64,000 nucleotides of DNA from Paenibacillus sp. UNC451MF (GCF_000686845.1 NZ_JMLS01000017.1:62001-126000); one strand, 5' to 3'. Counted from the stretch's first letter, positions 26,029 to 35,432 are shown. The notes: generated from the letters alone by a model not told the origin. A program made the numbers and translations.

Positions 26029-26784
26029 ATGGCTCAATTGAATGGGAAAGTCATTCTGGTGACAGGTGCTCTAGGGAAGCTAGGTTTATCTGCCTTTAAC
26101 CTGTTCTTAGAGAGAGGTGCCCGGGTGGTAGCTACAGACCTGGCCTCTCCTGAAGAGGCGAGCCTGAAGCTTGAACATACTGCTGCCTCTGCGTATAAGA
26201 CGGAATGGATGTATGTGAGATCGGATGCGCGCGATGAAGAGCAAGTCACCTCGGTTCTCGAATGCATCAAGCAGCGTTGGGGGCGCTTGGACGGTCTTTA
26301 CCACAACGCCTATACACAAATTTCCAAACCAGCCATGGAGCTTACCTCAGTGGAGTGGAATGCAGTGCTGTCAGGTACCTTAACCAGTACGTTTCTGGTG
26401 AATAAATATGCACTCCCACTAATGATTGAATCTGGAGGAGGCGTTATTTTAAATACTTCATCGGTCTTGAGTCAAAAGGTGAAACCGGCTTGTCTGGCTT
26501 ATGGCGCCGCCAAAGCAGGGGTCAACCAGATGACCCGAGTCCTCGCTGCCGATTATGCTAATAGTGGAATTCGAGCGAATGTTTTGCTGCCTGGGGACAT
26601 CAAGACAGAGGAGGCCCTGCGTCAACTCCCCCCAGCCTTCAAGCAAGCTGTCGCTGCCCAAACACCGTTGGGCCGTTCAGGTACTCCTGAGGAAGTTTCT
26701 GAGCTGGCTGCCTTTCTGCTATCTGATGCGTCATCTTATATCACCGGTGCATTGATAACCATTGATGGGGGATTTACGTTATGA
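26029..26784 (+). CDS. SDR-family NAD(P)-dependent oxidoreductase
   Basis: A 251-residue classical short-chain dehydrogenase. The cofactor motif is TGALGKLG near residue 12, Asp37 in VVATDLA favours NAD, the catalytic Ser is in NTSSVLS (about 143) and Tyr-x3-Lys is in YGAAKAG (about 158-162). The C-terminus ends SSYITGALITIDGGFTL as in sugar or hydroxy-acid dehydrogenases. The start is ATG 26029 behind AAGGGGGTGAG. The stop overlaps the creatininase-family gene by four bases. The substrate is probably an alcohol group on the imported compound. Confidence 0.9.
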   Translation: MAQLNGKVILVTGALGKLGLSAFNLFLERGARVVATDLASPEEASLKLEHTAASAYKTEWMYVRSDARDEEQVTSVLECIKQRWGRLDGLYHNAYTQISKPAMELTSVEWNAVLSGTLTSTFLVNKYALPLMIESGGGVILNTSSVLSQKVKPACLAYGAAKAGVNQMTRVLAADYANSGIRANVLLPGDIKTEEALRQLPPAFKQAVAAQTPLGRSGTPEEVSELAAFLLSDASSYITGALITIDGGFTL

Positions 26785-27575
26785 ACGATTATCTATTTCA
26801 TCATGGAACACGAGAGTCGTTAAAGGAGCAGGCCCAGGAAGGGTATGCTGTAATTATTCCCTTGGGGGCGACCGAACAGCATGGACCGCATCTCCCTGTG
26901 TACACGGACACTATGATAGGCGAACATATTGCCCTTGAGGCATGCAGGAAGGCTGCCAGCTCCATGAAGCTGCTCATGACTCCCATCCTTCCGGTAGGCT
27001 GTTCGCAGCATCATTTGGCTTTTGGCGGTACTTTGTCGTTCTCCTCCTCAACGTATCTTCTTATATTAAAAGAACTTGGTGAAAGCCTCATAGCCGGAGG
27101 CTTCCGTAAAATGATTTTTCTGAATGCGCATGGAGGCAATGAGGCTTTGATGCACCAAGCAGCTCAAGATCTTGCCGTTCAGCATAACATCTGGACTGCT
27201 TCTGCTTCGTATTGGAGCTTGTCTCGAGAAGCGCTCAACGAGCTGAATGCTCAAGAGATGGGGATGGTTCCGGGTCATGCCGGGGGGTTCGAAGCCTCGT
27301 TGGTTGCTTCCTTGGCCCCGCAATTAATCCAGGGTGGGAAGGACTCGATAGCTGGATCTAAGCATCTCCAACGTTCATGGATACATGGAGGGCCACCTGG
27401 TTCTTATGTCGGTAAACACCGCGAATTGACTGGGTTGGATGGTTACACGGATTCCATCCAACCCATGGACGGAGCCAAAGGAGCATCCTATTTGGAAGTT
27501 ATCATTGATGCAACAGTCCATTGGCTTTTGCAAGTAGATCAATGGATGAATGAAGGGGCGAAGCCAACCGCATGA
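26781..27575 (+). CDS. Creatininase-family amidohydrolase
   Basis: A 264-residue enzyme of the creatininase family, which opens cyclic amides or cleaves amide or peptide bonds using a binuclear metal site. Metal motifs are in order: GATEQHGPHLPVYTDTMIG (Glu, His, Asp) around residues 30-50 and NAHGGNEALM around 115, then the Glu in GHAGGFEASL near 170. Members include creatininase, ArfB-like formamide hydrolases and MftE. No mycofactocin genes are present, so a small-molecule amidase is more likely. It overlaps both neighbours by four bases in a tightly coupled trio. Confidence 0.88.
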   Translation: MNDYLFHHGTRESLKEQAQEGYAVIIPLGATEQHGPHLPVYTDTMIGEHIALEACRKAASSMKLLMTPILPVGCSQHHLAFGGTLSFSSSTYLLILKELGESLIAGGFRKMIFLNAHGGNEALMHQAAQDLAVQHNIWTASASYWSLSREALNELNAQEMGMVPGHAGGFEASLVASLAPQLIQGGKDSIAGSKHLQRSWIHGGPPGSYVGKHRELTGLDGYTDSIQPMDGAKGASYLEVIIDATVHWLLQVDQWMNEGAKPTA

Positions 27576-28708
27576 ACATTCGAGCGGAACGGAAAAAATT
27601 GGCTGCCATCGTTACGGAATACCGTCCTGATTCCCATGCGGATGTCATCCTCGGAAGGCTGTTGAGTCAATTCGGATATGAGCCGCAGATTGATGTCGTT
27701 GCGCTGTACCTGGACCAGGAGCCTCCTAACGATCTGGGTAGGGAGGCGGCCAGAATCAACGGAATCCCTATCTATGCATCGATTGGAGAAGCGATTGCCG
27801 CACCTCATGTCGAGCTTCCTGTGGATGGCGTTCTTCTGATCGGTGAGCATGGTGACTATCCATGGAACGAGAAGCGGCAGAAGCTGTATCCGCGCCGTCG
27901 CTTTTTTGAGGAAACCTTCCGTGCCTTGGATCATTTAGGGCTTGCTGTTCCGATATTCAATGACAAACATCTGTCTTATCGGATTGAAGATACGGAATGG
28001 ATTTATAGGGAGATTACGCGAAGAGGTCTTCCCTTTCTCGGAGGTTCGTCTATTCCACATACACCACAGGTACCAAGCTACCCATCCAAGCGATTGAAGA
28101 AGGCTAAGGAAATTTTCGTCATAAGCTGGCTTGGCATTGAGTCTTACGGATTCCATGGAATGGAAGTGATGCAAGCGGCGGCAGAACAAAGAGACGGAGG
28201 AGAGACCGGCATTCATTCGGTGCAGGCTCTGGAGGGAAGGTCTGTATGGGCTGCTATGGATCGGGGAGAGGTCCCCAAGGAACTGATGATTGAAGCATTA
28301 CGTACGGTAAGTGGATCGCTGCCGGGGCATCCGAGGGATCATGTAGATGTTCCCGTATTATTCATCATCGAGTACTGCGATGGTATGAGAGGATATGTTC
28401 TTCAACTGCAACGCTTTGTAAAGGAATGGGCTCTTGCCTTTCGGGGAGCTGATGGGGAGATCACAGCAGCTCGCTGTGAAAGTGGATGGGAGCGTCCTTA
28501 CAGCCACTTCGAGAAGCTTACGAAACAGATTGAGCAGATGATCCTGACCGGCCATTCTTCTGTACCTGCCGAACGTACATTCGTCACATCAGCCTTGATC
28601 AACCTGGGTATGGAATCGCTTCATACAGGTAAAAAATTGCTCGCATCTCAGCTTCGATCCATCCGATATTCCCCTGTGGAAGTCTTCGGTGTGAATCCTA
28701 TTAAATGA
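27572..28708 (+). CDS. Uncharacterised protein coupled to the creatininase-family gene
   Basis: A 378-residue soluble protein that I do not recognise. It begins with a possible alpha/beta fold (KKLAAIVTEYRPDSHADVILGRLL, then VDGVLLIGEHGDYP), which resembles a Rossmann-like or Gfo/Idh-like N-terminus without the GxGxxG loop. Conserved-looking segments are FEETFRALDHLGLAVPIFNDKHLSY, GGSSIPHTPQVPSYP and SWLGIESYGFHGMEVMQ. The C-terminal half has VPVLFIIEYCDGMRG. No transmembrane helix, signal or known catalytic motif was seen. It starts with a four-base overlap with the amidohydrolase gene, so its function is probably tied to that enzyme. Confidence 0.6.
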   Translation: MNIRAERKKLAAIVTEYRPDSHADVILGRLLSQFGYEPQIDVVALYLDQEPPNDLGREAARINGIPIYASIGEAIAAPHVELPVDGVLLIGEHGDYPWNEKRQKLYPRRRFFEETFRALDHLGLAVPIFNDKHLSYRIEDTEWIYREITRRGLPFLGGSSIPHTPQVPSYPSKRLKKAKEIFVISWLGIESYGFHGMEVMQAAAEQRDGGETGIHSVQALEGRSVWAAMDRGEVPKELMIEALRTVSGSLPGHPRDHVDVPVLFIIEYCDGMRGYVLQLQRFVKEWALAFRGADGEITAARCESGWERPYSHFEKLTKQIEQMILTGHSSVPAERTFVTSALINLGMESLHTGKKLLASQLRSIRYSPVEVFGVNPIK

Positions 28709-28738
28709 TACAAAACATAACCAAGGGGGAGATCCCAG

Positions 28739-30295
28739 ATGAGCACTTTATCCAACTTATATTATTACAAGCCCAAACAGCAGCTCTCCGATCCACCTCA
28801 ACGTATTGATGCAGACTTGTGCATTTATGGCGGTACCCCAGCGGGTGTGGCAGCAGCTGTCCAAGCAACCCGCATGGGTCTTAAAGCGGTTATTGCTGAA
28901 TTCGGACAGCATATTGGAGGTATGACCTCAAGCGGCCTAGGACGAACGGATGTTGGGGATATGACCGCCATCGGTGGCATTTCCAGCGAGTTGTATGAGG
29001 CACTTGGCCGGCATTATGGCAGCGACGAGCCGGACGGTCGAACATGGGCTTTAGAGCCTGGAGTAGCTGAGAGAATCTTGATGGAATGGCTGGAGCAAGC
29101 GAAGGTGGAGGTTCGCTTTGAGCAGCACTTGGACTCCGTAGAGATGAAATCCGGTCGCATTAAACAGATAACAATGGAAGATGGCACTACTTATTCCGCT
29201 CCCATGTTTATCGACGCCTCATATGAAGGGGATTTGCTGGCTAGGGCCGGTGTATCGTACCATGTGGGCCGGGAATCCAATACCGTGTACAAAGAAACCT
29301 TGAACGGTATCCATTTTGGCCATCCAAAGCATAACTTCATGGCTTGGGTGGATCCCTACGTCGTCGAAGGCAAAATCGATAGTGGTCTGCTGCCTGGAAT
29401 AACACAGGACGCACCGGGAGTACAAGGGCAGGGGGACGATTGCGTGCAGGCGTACAATTTCCGGATTTGTTTGAGCAGCAACCCGGAGAATCAGCTTCCT
29501 TTTCCTGAGCCTCCTAGCTATAACAGCGATGAATTCGCCTTGCTGGCTAGATACATTCATAGCGGCGTCTGGGATGCCTTGAAGCTCAATAAGGTCATGC
29601 CGAATCACAAGAGCGATTTGAATAACTGGGGTGGAGTTTCTACAGATTATATCGGACGAAATTATGCATGGCCCGAGGCGAGTTACCGGGTTCGTGAGAA
29701 GCTCTTCCAAGAACATGTTCACTATAATATGGGCATGCTGTATTTCCTGGCGAATGATGACAGCATTCCCTCATCCATCAGAGCGGAGGTTAGGGCATGG
29801 GGCTTGCCTGCCGACGAATTTCAAGCTACCGGCGGGTGGCCTCACCAGCTCTATATTCGCGAGGCAAGACGCATGATCTCAGATGTTGTAATGACAGAGC
29901 ATCATTGTCGTCATTATTCCACTGTAGAGGATTCCGTTGGGTTAGCTGCCTATACAATGGACTCCCACAATTGCAGACGATTAGTGCTAGACGGTCGTTG
30001 CATCAATGAGGGTAACGTGGAAATAAGTCCGAAGGGTCCTTATCCGATCTCCTATCGAGCGATCATTCCCAAAGGAGAGGAATGTACGAACCTTGTCGTA
30101 CCGGTATGTCTGTCTTCCTCCCATATTGCTTATGGCTCTATTCGGATGGAGCCTGTGTTCATGATTCTAGGTCAATCTGCGGCCACAGCGGCGGCGCTGG
30201 CATTACAGCATCAATGTACTTTACAAGAGTTGGATTATGGCTTGCTGCGCAACCAGCTGCTGGCGGATCGTCAAATTCTGCAAGCTGAGATGTAA
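28739..30295 (+). CDS. FAD-dependent oxidoreductase (FAD_oxidored family)
   Basis: A 518-residue flavoprotein. The dinucleotide-binding fold is at residues 24-55 with CIYGGTPAGVAAAVQATRMG, where GGTPAG replaces the usual GxGxxG, a form common in the FAD_oxidored (PF12831) group. GQHIGGMTSSGLGRTD and FIDASYEGDLLARAGVSYHVGRES follow, both characteristic of that group. The C-terminus has SAATAAALALQHQ. Such proteins occur in many polysaccharide and sugar-acid loci, where they probably oxidise a sugar alcohol group. No signal peptide. The start is ATG 28739 behind CAAGGGGGAG. Substrate unknown. Confidence 0.85.
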   Translation: MSTLSNLYYYKPKQQLSDPPQRIDADLCIYGGTPAGVAAAVQATRMGLKAVIAEFGQHIGGMTSSGLGRTDVGDMTAIGGISSELYEALGRHYGSDEPDGRTWALEPGVAERILMEWLEQAKVEVRFEQHLDSVEMKSGRIKQITMEDGTTYSAPMFIDASYEGDLLARAGVSYHVGRESNTVYKETLNGIHFGHPKHNFMAWVDPYVVEGKIDSGLLPGITQDAPGVQGQGDDCVQAYNFRICLSSNPENQLPFPEPPSYNSDEFALLARYIHSGVWDALKLNKVMPNHKSDLNNWGGVSTDYIGRNYAWPEASYRVREKLFQEHVHYNMGMLYFLANDDSIPSSIRAEVRAWGLPADEFQATGGWPHQLYIREARRMISDVVMTEHHCRHYSTVEDSVGLAAYTMDSHNCRRLVLDGRCINEGNVEISPKGPYPISYRAIIPKGEECTNLVVPVCLSSSHIAYGSIRMEPVFMILGQSAATAAALALQHQCTLQELDYGLLRNQLLADRQILQAEM

Positions 30296-30337
30296 GTATT
30301 TTGATTTTCAAATTGTACTTAAAGGGAGGTCACGCTC

Positions 30338-31654
30338 ATGAGCTCAAAGGCAACGGCAATTGGACTAATTGCAGCCCTATCTCTTATGGTCACTGCCTGT
30401 TCATCCAACAAGTCTACAGATGCCCCAACGAGTGGGAAACCAGTCGGAGAGGGGATGGCGGCTTCGCCCAAAGAAGTCACTGTTAAAATTGGTCTGCCAG
30501 GAGGATACGATATCACTAGCAAGAAAATCATCACCAATTTTCAAGCTAAGTATCCCCATATTAAGCTGGACATCGAGGAAACGCCGTGGGGCGATTTTGT
30601 TACCAAAATCGTGACGCGTATTGCGGGCAATAATGCTCCTGATCTCTGGCTGCAAGAAAATGCCGTTGTGCTCGGGTACGGCAAACGTGGCGTTGCGGAA
30701 AATCTGGAGCCCTTTATTAAGCGGGATCTGAAGACAGACGAGTATGTAAGTGCCCTGACCTCTGCCAAGCTGGATGGCAAAATTTATGGCATTCCCCACG
30801 GCATTAATCCCGGTGCGCTTGCCTTTAATAAACAGATTTTTAAAGATAACAATGTGCCTTTGCCAACAGATGATTGGACCTACAACGATATGATTGAGGC
30901 GGCCAAGAAGCTGACGAAGGATACAAATGGGGATGGAAAGCCCGATATCTTCGGCTTTCAGACCGGCAACAATATAACACTCGGCTGGCTGCCTTGGATG
31001 AGGGCTTACGGTGGTTCTTCCCTTGATACGACATTGACGAAATCGAATTTTACCGATCCTAAATCGATCCAAGGATTGACCGCATGGGCCGATACGATCA
31101 ACAAGCTGAAGATCAGCCCTACTCGGGAAGCCGCGAACACCGGCAAATTTTTTGAGAACGGGAAAGCGGCGATGACCTTCTTTCAATATGCAACCCAGGT
31201 TTCGCTAAATAAAAATAAGCCGGACCTGGATTGGGATACGGTAAAAATACCAAAAGGGATGGACGGCAAGCGTTTTGTTCCGATGGTGGTGAATCAATGG
31301 GTAATGTACTCAAAGTCGAAGCCTGAAGTGAAAGAGGCGGCATGGACGTTTCTCAAATACTATTTAAGCGATGAGGGACAGAATTTGCTCTCCGAAAGTG
31401 GAACTAGCTTGCCTGTGAAGAAAACGGCTCTTGCGGAACTTGAGAAATCCACGACCAAGCCACTGAACAAGAAGGCTTACACCAAAGGCATTGAAGAAGC
31501 GGGCGGCACCTTGGATGAGAACCCCTCCTGGAACGAATGGAGAGCCGCAGCCGGTCCAATTCTAAATGACATTATGGACGGCAAGCGGACGCCAGAAGAT
31601 GGGGCCAAAGAAATTCAGCAAAAGGTTCAGCAAGTGCTTGATGACAATAAATAA
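30338..31654 (+). CDS. ABC-type sugar importer, solute-binding lipoprotein
   Basis: A 438-residue extracellular solute-binding protein of the MalE/UgpB-like type, anchored as a lipoprotein: a short signal peptide ends in the lipobox VTAC (Cys about residue 21), followed by a Ser/Thr-rich linker. Family segments include VTVKIGLPGGYD, FQAKYPHIKLDIEETPWGDF and KPEVKEAAWTFLKYYLSDEGQ. It starts at ATG 30338 behind AAAGGGAGG and is followed by two permease genes. It delivers substrate to the permease pair. The ligand cannot be deduced, but the operon suggests an oligosaccharide, possibly carrying an amide. Confidence 0.93.
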   Translation: MSSKATAIGLIAALSLMVTACSSNKSTDAPTSGKPVGEGMAASPKEVTVKIGLPGGYDITSKKIITNFQAKYPHIKLDIEETPWGDFVTKIVTRIAGNNAPDLWLQENAVVLGYGKRGVAENLEPFIKRDLKTDEYVSALTSAKLDGKIYGIPHGINPGALAFNKQIFKDNNVPLPTDDWTYNDMIEAAKKLTKDTNGDGKPDIFGFQTGNNITLGWLPWMRAYGGSSLDTTLTKSNFTDPKSIQGLTAWADTINKLKISPTREAANTGKFFENGKAAMTFFQYATQVSLNKNKPDLDWDTVKIPKGMDGKRFVPMVVNQWVMYSKSKPEVKEAAWTFLKYYLSDEGQNLLSESGTSLPVKKTALAELEKSTTKPLNKKAYTKGIEEAGGTLDENPSWNEWRAAAGPILNDIMDGKRTPEDGAKEIQQKVQQVLDDNK

Positions 31655-31684
31655 ATAGAATGGACATGGAAAAGGGGTGCTCGG

Positions 31685-32563
31685 ATGCGCAAACAAGGCT
31701 TGTGGGGCTTCGCCTTCACGTTACCTTTTGTCCTGCAGCTGCTAATATTCTTCCTGTTCCCCTTCGTATTTTCCCTTTACCTGACATTTACGAAGTGGGA
31801 TTTATTCAATCCACCGCAATGGGTTGGCCTGCGAAACTGGGACCAGCTGCTGCATCAGAAAGTGTTCTGGCTCTCGCTTCGCAATGTCGGCTTTTTTGCG
31901 GTACTGTTTGTACCGCTTCAGACCATCGTCGCGCTATTCCTTGCGTACTTACTTAATCAACAGCTTAGGGGCAAATCGCTGTTTCGGCTTGTTTTTTTCC
32001 TGCCGGTTATCACCCCTTGGGTAGCAGGAGGCATGATCTGGCTGTGGATATATAACAACGAATACGGATTGTTGAATTGGATCTTGTACTCCATGGGAAT
32101 CCAACCGGTCGATTGGATCCGCAGCGGAAACTGGTGGCTCGTCATTGGTTCCATCGCTATAGTTAACATCTGGAAGGGAGCCGGGTATTCCATGGTGCTG
32201 ATTTTGGCGGGCATGCAAAATATATCCAAAGAAATGCTGGAAGCAGCACGTATGGATGGAGCCAACGGTTGGGCGCTGTTTACCAAAATTACCGTTCCAA
32301 TCGTTTCTCCCATGGTGTATATGGTCATGATCTTGTCTACCATTTCCGCATTCCATGCTTTTGATGTGTTCCTAGTCATGCTAGGTGATGTCATTTCCGT
32401 CGCGGACCGAAATATGGTGCCGAATATCCTCATCTATAGGGATTCTTTCCTCAACTTCAAGATGGGCAGTGCATCGGCCATGGCTTGGGGGCTGTTCTTA
32501 ATCATTCTGATCATCACCATTTTCCAGAAGGTGACTGAGAAAAGGTGGGTGCATTATGAGTAA
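31685..32563 (+). CDS. ABC sugar permease, MalF type
   Basis: A 292-residue inner membrane permease with six predicted helices. The conserved cytoplasmic EAA loop is EAARMDGANGWALFTKITVPI around residue 185, which docks the ATPase. The N-terminus (FTLPFVLQLLIFFLFPF) matches carbohydrate uptake CUT1 permeases. It lies 30 bases after the binding protein, behind AAAAGGGGTG, and overlaps the second permease by eight bases. Confidence 0.93.
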   Translation: MRKQGLWGFAFTLPFVLQLLIFFLFPFVFSLYLTFTKWDLFNPPQWVGLRNWDQLLHQKVFWLSLRNVGFFAVLFVPLQTIVALFLAYLLNQQLRGKSLFRLVFFLPVITPWVAGGMIWLWIYNNEYGLLNWILYSMGIQPVDWIRSGNWWLVIGSIAIVNIWKGAGYSMVLILAGMQNISKEMLEAARMDGANGWALFTKITVPIVSPMVYMVMILSTISAFHAFDVFLVMLGDVISVADRNMVPNILIYRDSFLNFKMGSASAMAWGLFLIILIITIFQKVTEKRWVHYE

Positions 32564-33386
32564 AAGCCATACGGGTCTAAAATTGGCTGCCTATCTCATC
32601 TTAGGCATTGGATCGATCCTCATGCTGATCCCATTTCTGTATATGCTTTCGACTTCCTTGACAGCGCCCGGGTCCGAATTGACACTGCCTCCCAAGCTAA
32701 TGCCCGATCCGGTTGTTTGGAACAACTACCGGCAGGTATGGATCGAAGTCAACTTCCTGCAGTACACCATGAACAGTATTTTTATTACTTTAATGGATCT
32801 GATAGGAACGGTTGCTTCCTGTGCCATTGTTGCGTACGGACTAGCTTTTTTTGAATTCCGAGGGCGGAACTTAATCTTTCTAGCGATGCTCGGTACGATG
32901 ATGCTGCCATCTCAGATTACGATGATTCCAACCTATTTTATTTGGAAATCCGTCGGTGCGCTGGACACTTACTATCCGCTTATTCTGAGAAGCTTTCTGG
33001 GAGGAGCCTTCGGAATTTTCCTACTTCATCAGTTTTTCAAGACACTGCCTAAGGAGCTGTATGACGCCGCATGGGTTGATGGGGCCAATCCTTGGAAAAT
33101 TTTCTACACCATTTACTTGCCTCTGGCTAAGCCAGCCTTGTCGGCATTAGCGGTGTTTACATTCATCAGTGCCTGGAATAATACGTTAGAACCTCTTATT
33201 TACTTGCAGGATAAGCACATGTTTACTCTTCCTCTCGGTTTGCTCTTTCTGAAAAATGAAGTGCAAAATCGGATGACACTTATTATGGCTGGTGCAGTCA
33301 TAACCATCATCCCCGTTCTTTTTGTTTTTCTGTTCGCTCAAAAGTATTTCGTACAAGGGATTGCTTCGACAGGTTTGAAAGGCTAG
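32556..33386 (+). CDS. ABC sugar permease, MalG type
   Basis: A 276-residue second permease with six helices. The EAA loop is LYDAAWVDGANPWKIFYTIYLPLAKPAL near residue 170. It pairs with the MalF-type protein to form the pore. No ATP-binding subunit follows; in Bacilli, CUT1 importers of this kind usually share a multitask ATPase such as MsmX encoded elsewhere. That sharing is inference from the family, not visible here. Start ATG 32556 is behind AAAGGTGGG. Confidence 0.93.
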   Translation: MSKSHTGLKLAAYLILGIGSILMLIPFLYMLSTSLTAPGSELTLPPKLMPDPVVWNNYRQVWIEVNFLQYTMNSIFITLMDLIGTVASCAIVAYGLAFFEFRGRNLIFLAMLGTMMLPSQITMIPTYFIWKSVGALDTYYPLILRSFLGGAFGIFLLHQFFKTLPKELYDAAWVDGANPWKIFYTIYLPLAKPALSALAVFTFISAWNNTLEPLIYLQDKHMFTLPLGLLFLKNEVQNRMTLIMAGAVITIIPVLFVFLFAQKYFVQGIASTGLKG

Positions 33387-33443
33387 CTTATGTCTCACTT
33401 GTAACACGCCCACAAACTATAGTTGGAAAAGGAGAAATGACCT

Positions 33444-35432
33444 ATGTCCCAACCGTCCAAAAACTCTAATGAATTTAAAGAGGCATCGGCTACGACAGAC
33501 TCATCTGAAGTTAGGGAACAGGTATTGGAGAGACCAGCGTTAATGAGCCGAAGAAAGCTGTTGGCTGCGATAGGTTTGGGAGGTATTGCTGCGGTTTCAA
33601 CAGGGTTATGGAAAGGGGCGGGGCTGCATGCAGTATCCGCTCAAAGTACGTCCGTTACCCAGTCCGTATACGGTATGGAGCAAAAAAACCGCAAGAAAGA
33701 ATTGCTTGAACTGCTGGATATGGATTTTTGTCTAGCTGTGAAGCTGGAGGATCTTAGGGCTGAAACGGAGCCGGACCCTCAAATGGTTTATTACGTAACC
33801 AATGAGCTTCAGGAAGGATTCTTTCGCTATGATCCTTATGACGGATCTACGCCTGACAACACCGGAACCGTACTCGCGTCGACCAATGGGAAGCGGTTTA
33901 AACGTATTTTCGGGGATACGATCCTTGCTACCTGGTTCGGAACCAAGGGGGATGGGGTGACCAATGATACACAGGCATTGCAAGCAGCCTTGAATGCGGC
34001 TGCAGGCCATAAGCTGTTCATTCCTAAGCATAGGTCTGGATTCTACCTGACAGGGCAGCTCTTCATTCCCGGCCAAATAGCCATTGAATTGGAGCCAGGG
34101 ACAATCATTCAGGCAATAGACACGTTAAGTCGTGTCAGTCCTGTATATGAGAGGCTGATCCGGATCAAGACGGTTAAAGATGTATACATAAATGGCAATG
34201 GATCCACCTTGCGCATGAACAAATCGGCGTATACTTCCGGTGAACAGGCCCATATCTTTGATATCAGCGGCTCGGAGAATGTAGTGATCGAGAATATTAA
34301 TGCTAATGACAGCGGCGGCGATGGATTTTATGTCGGGTATTTTGAATCGACAGTTGGTTCTTGCCGTAATATCGTGCTTCGCAATTGCAGAGCGGATAAC
34401 AATCGAAGGCAGGGGCTATCGGTTATATCCGTGGATGGTCTCATCGTAGAAAACTGCCGCTTCTCCAATACGAAGGGGACGGCTCCCCAGAGCGGCGTGG
34501 ACATAGAACCTAATGGACAGCTCGATTTGTTGAAAAATATTCGTTTCACCAACTGCGTGGCAGATGGAAATACAGGTCGAGGCTTCCTTGTCACTTTGCT
34601 GAAACCTACCGCTACCAGTGAGCCTATTGATATTGTATTTAATGGCTGTAAAACGAATGGCAATTCTTTCGGATTTTCCATGAACTATGGAGGAGATGGA
34701 GCGAAAGCCGTTCAAGGAGAGATTAAATTAATCGACTGCTTGGCCCAAAATGAGCAGTATGCAGGATTTTCGGATTTGTCCTTTTCTGCGGACAGTGCCA
34801 AACGCTTGTATATCCGATGCAAGGCGATCAATTGTAACACGGTGAATCAACCGGACGACGCATATGGATACGGTTCCTCGTTCATTATGACTACTGTACC
34901 GGCACAAACAAGAAGCGTCATCGGGAATGCCGTTTACATGGATTGTGAGTCCGTCGATTCACGTACACAGCCTCTCATCAAGCGAGGATTTAGTCTTAAA
35001 AGAAATAAGACGGAGCTTATACGAAACGTAGCCATAGTCAATTGTGCAGTCAAGGGAGGAAGCCAAAGCCTGTATTCCATTGATCCGATAACTGAGGAGC
35101 TGCATGTCCAAAAGCTTCTACTGCCAGTGAAAGCGTACGCGACATCAGACACGCTCACGTTGGATACCGTTGGTTTCAAAATAACCAATAGTGGTGCGAC
35201 TAACGAAGTGATTTTAGCGCTTCCGACAGCTAAAGCTTCCATCACCTATACATTCTATGTGGAGGCAGCCTATCGGTTCAGTCTGGCGACACAGGCAGGA
35301 CAATCCATCTGGACACCTATAGGGGCAAAGCCCGTCATCGGTAACGCGTTCCAAGGATGTTCCATTGTTCTATCCGGTCGAGCAGACGGTCATTGGGAGA
35401 TCAGAAGTATGGTAGGTGATTGGCTGCAATAG
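33444..35432 (+). CDS. Tat-exported right-handed beta-helix protein (Pectate_lyase_3 type), copy 2
   Basis: A 662-residue paralog of the protein at 24018, with the same architecture. A 35-residue polar N-region leads to a twin-arginine signal, SRRKLLAAIG (Arg36-Arg37). Then come WFGTKGDGVTNDTQALQAAL, beta-helix repeats with NNRRQGLSVISVDGL and SGVDIEPNG, and a C-terminal beta domain. The first 30 residues and the linker after the signal differ from copy 1, whereas the helix core is highly similar, which points to an old tandem-type duplication now separated by seven genes. It ends the operon before a strong terminator. Likely the second extracellular component acting on the same polymer. Confidence 0.82.
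   Translation: MSQPSKNSNEFKEASATTDSSEVREQVLERPALMSRRKLLAAIGLGGIAAVSTGLWKGAGLHAVSAQSTSVTQSVYGMEQKNRKKELLELLDMDFCLAVKLEDLRAETEPDPQMVYYVTNELQEGFFRYDPYDGSTPDNTGTVLASTNGKRFKRIFGDTILATWFGTKGDGVTNDTQALQAALNAAAGHKLFIPKHRSGFYLTGQLFIPGQIAIELEPGTIIQAIDTLSRVSPVYERLIRIKTVKDVYINGNGSTLRMNKSAYTSGEQAHIFDISGSENVVIENINANDSGGDGFYVGYFESTVGSCRNIVLRNCRADNNRRQGLSVISVDGLIVENCRFSNTKGTAPQSGVDIEPNGQLDLLKNIRFTNCVADGNTGRGFLVTLLKPTATSEPIDIVFNGCKTNGNSFGFSMNYGGDGAKAVQGEIKLIDCLAQNEQYAGFSDLSFSADSAKRLYIRCKAINCNTVNQPDDAYGYGSSFIMTTVPAQTRSVIGNAVYMDCESVDSRTQPLIKRGFSLKRNKTELIRNVAIVNCAVKGGSQSLYSIDPITEELHVQKLLLPVKAYATSDTLTLDTVGFKITNSGATNEVILALPTAKASITYTFYVEAAYRFSLATQAGQSIWTPIGAKPVIGNAFQGCSIVLSGRADGHWEIRSMVGDWLQ

Noticed and set aside
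26781-27575. Mycofactocin cluster, because the creatininase family includes MftE
   Set aside because: No precursor peptide, radical SAM or other mft-like gene is present nearby.
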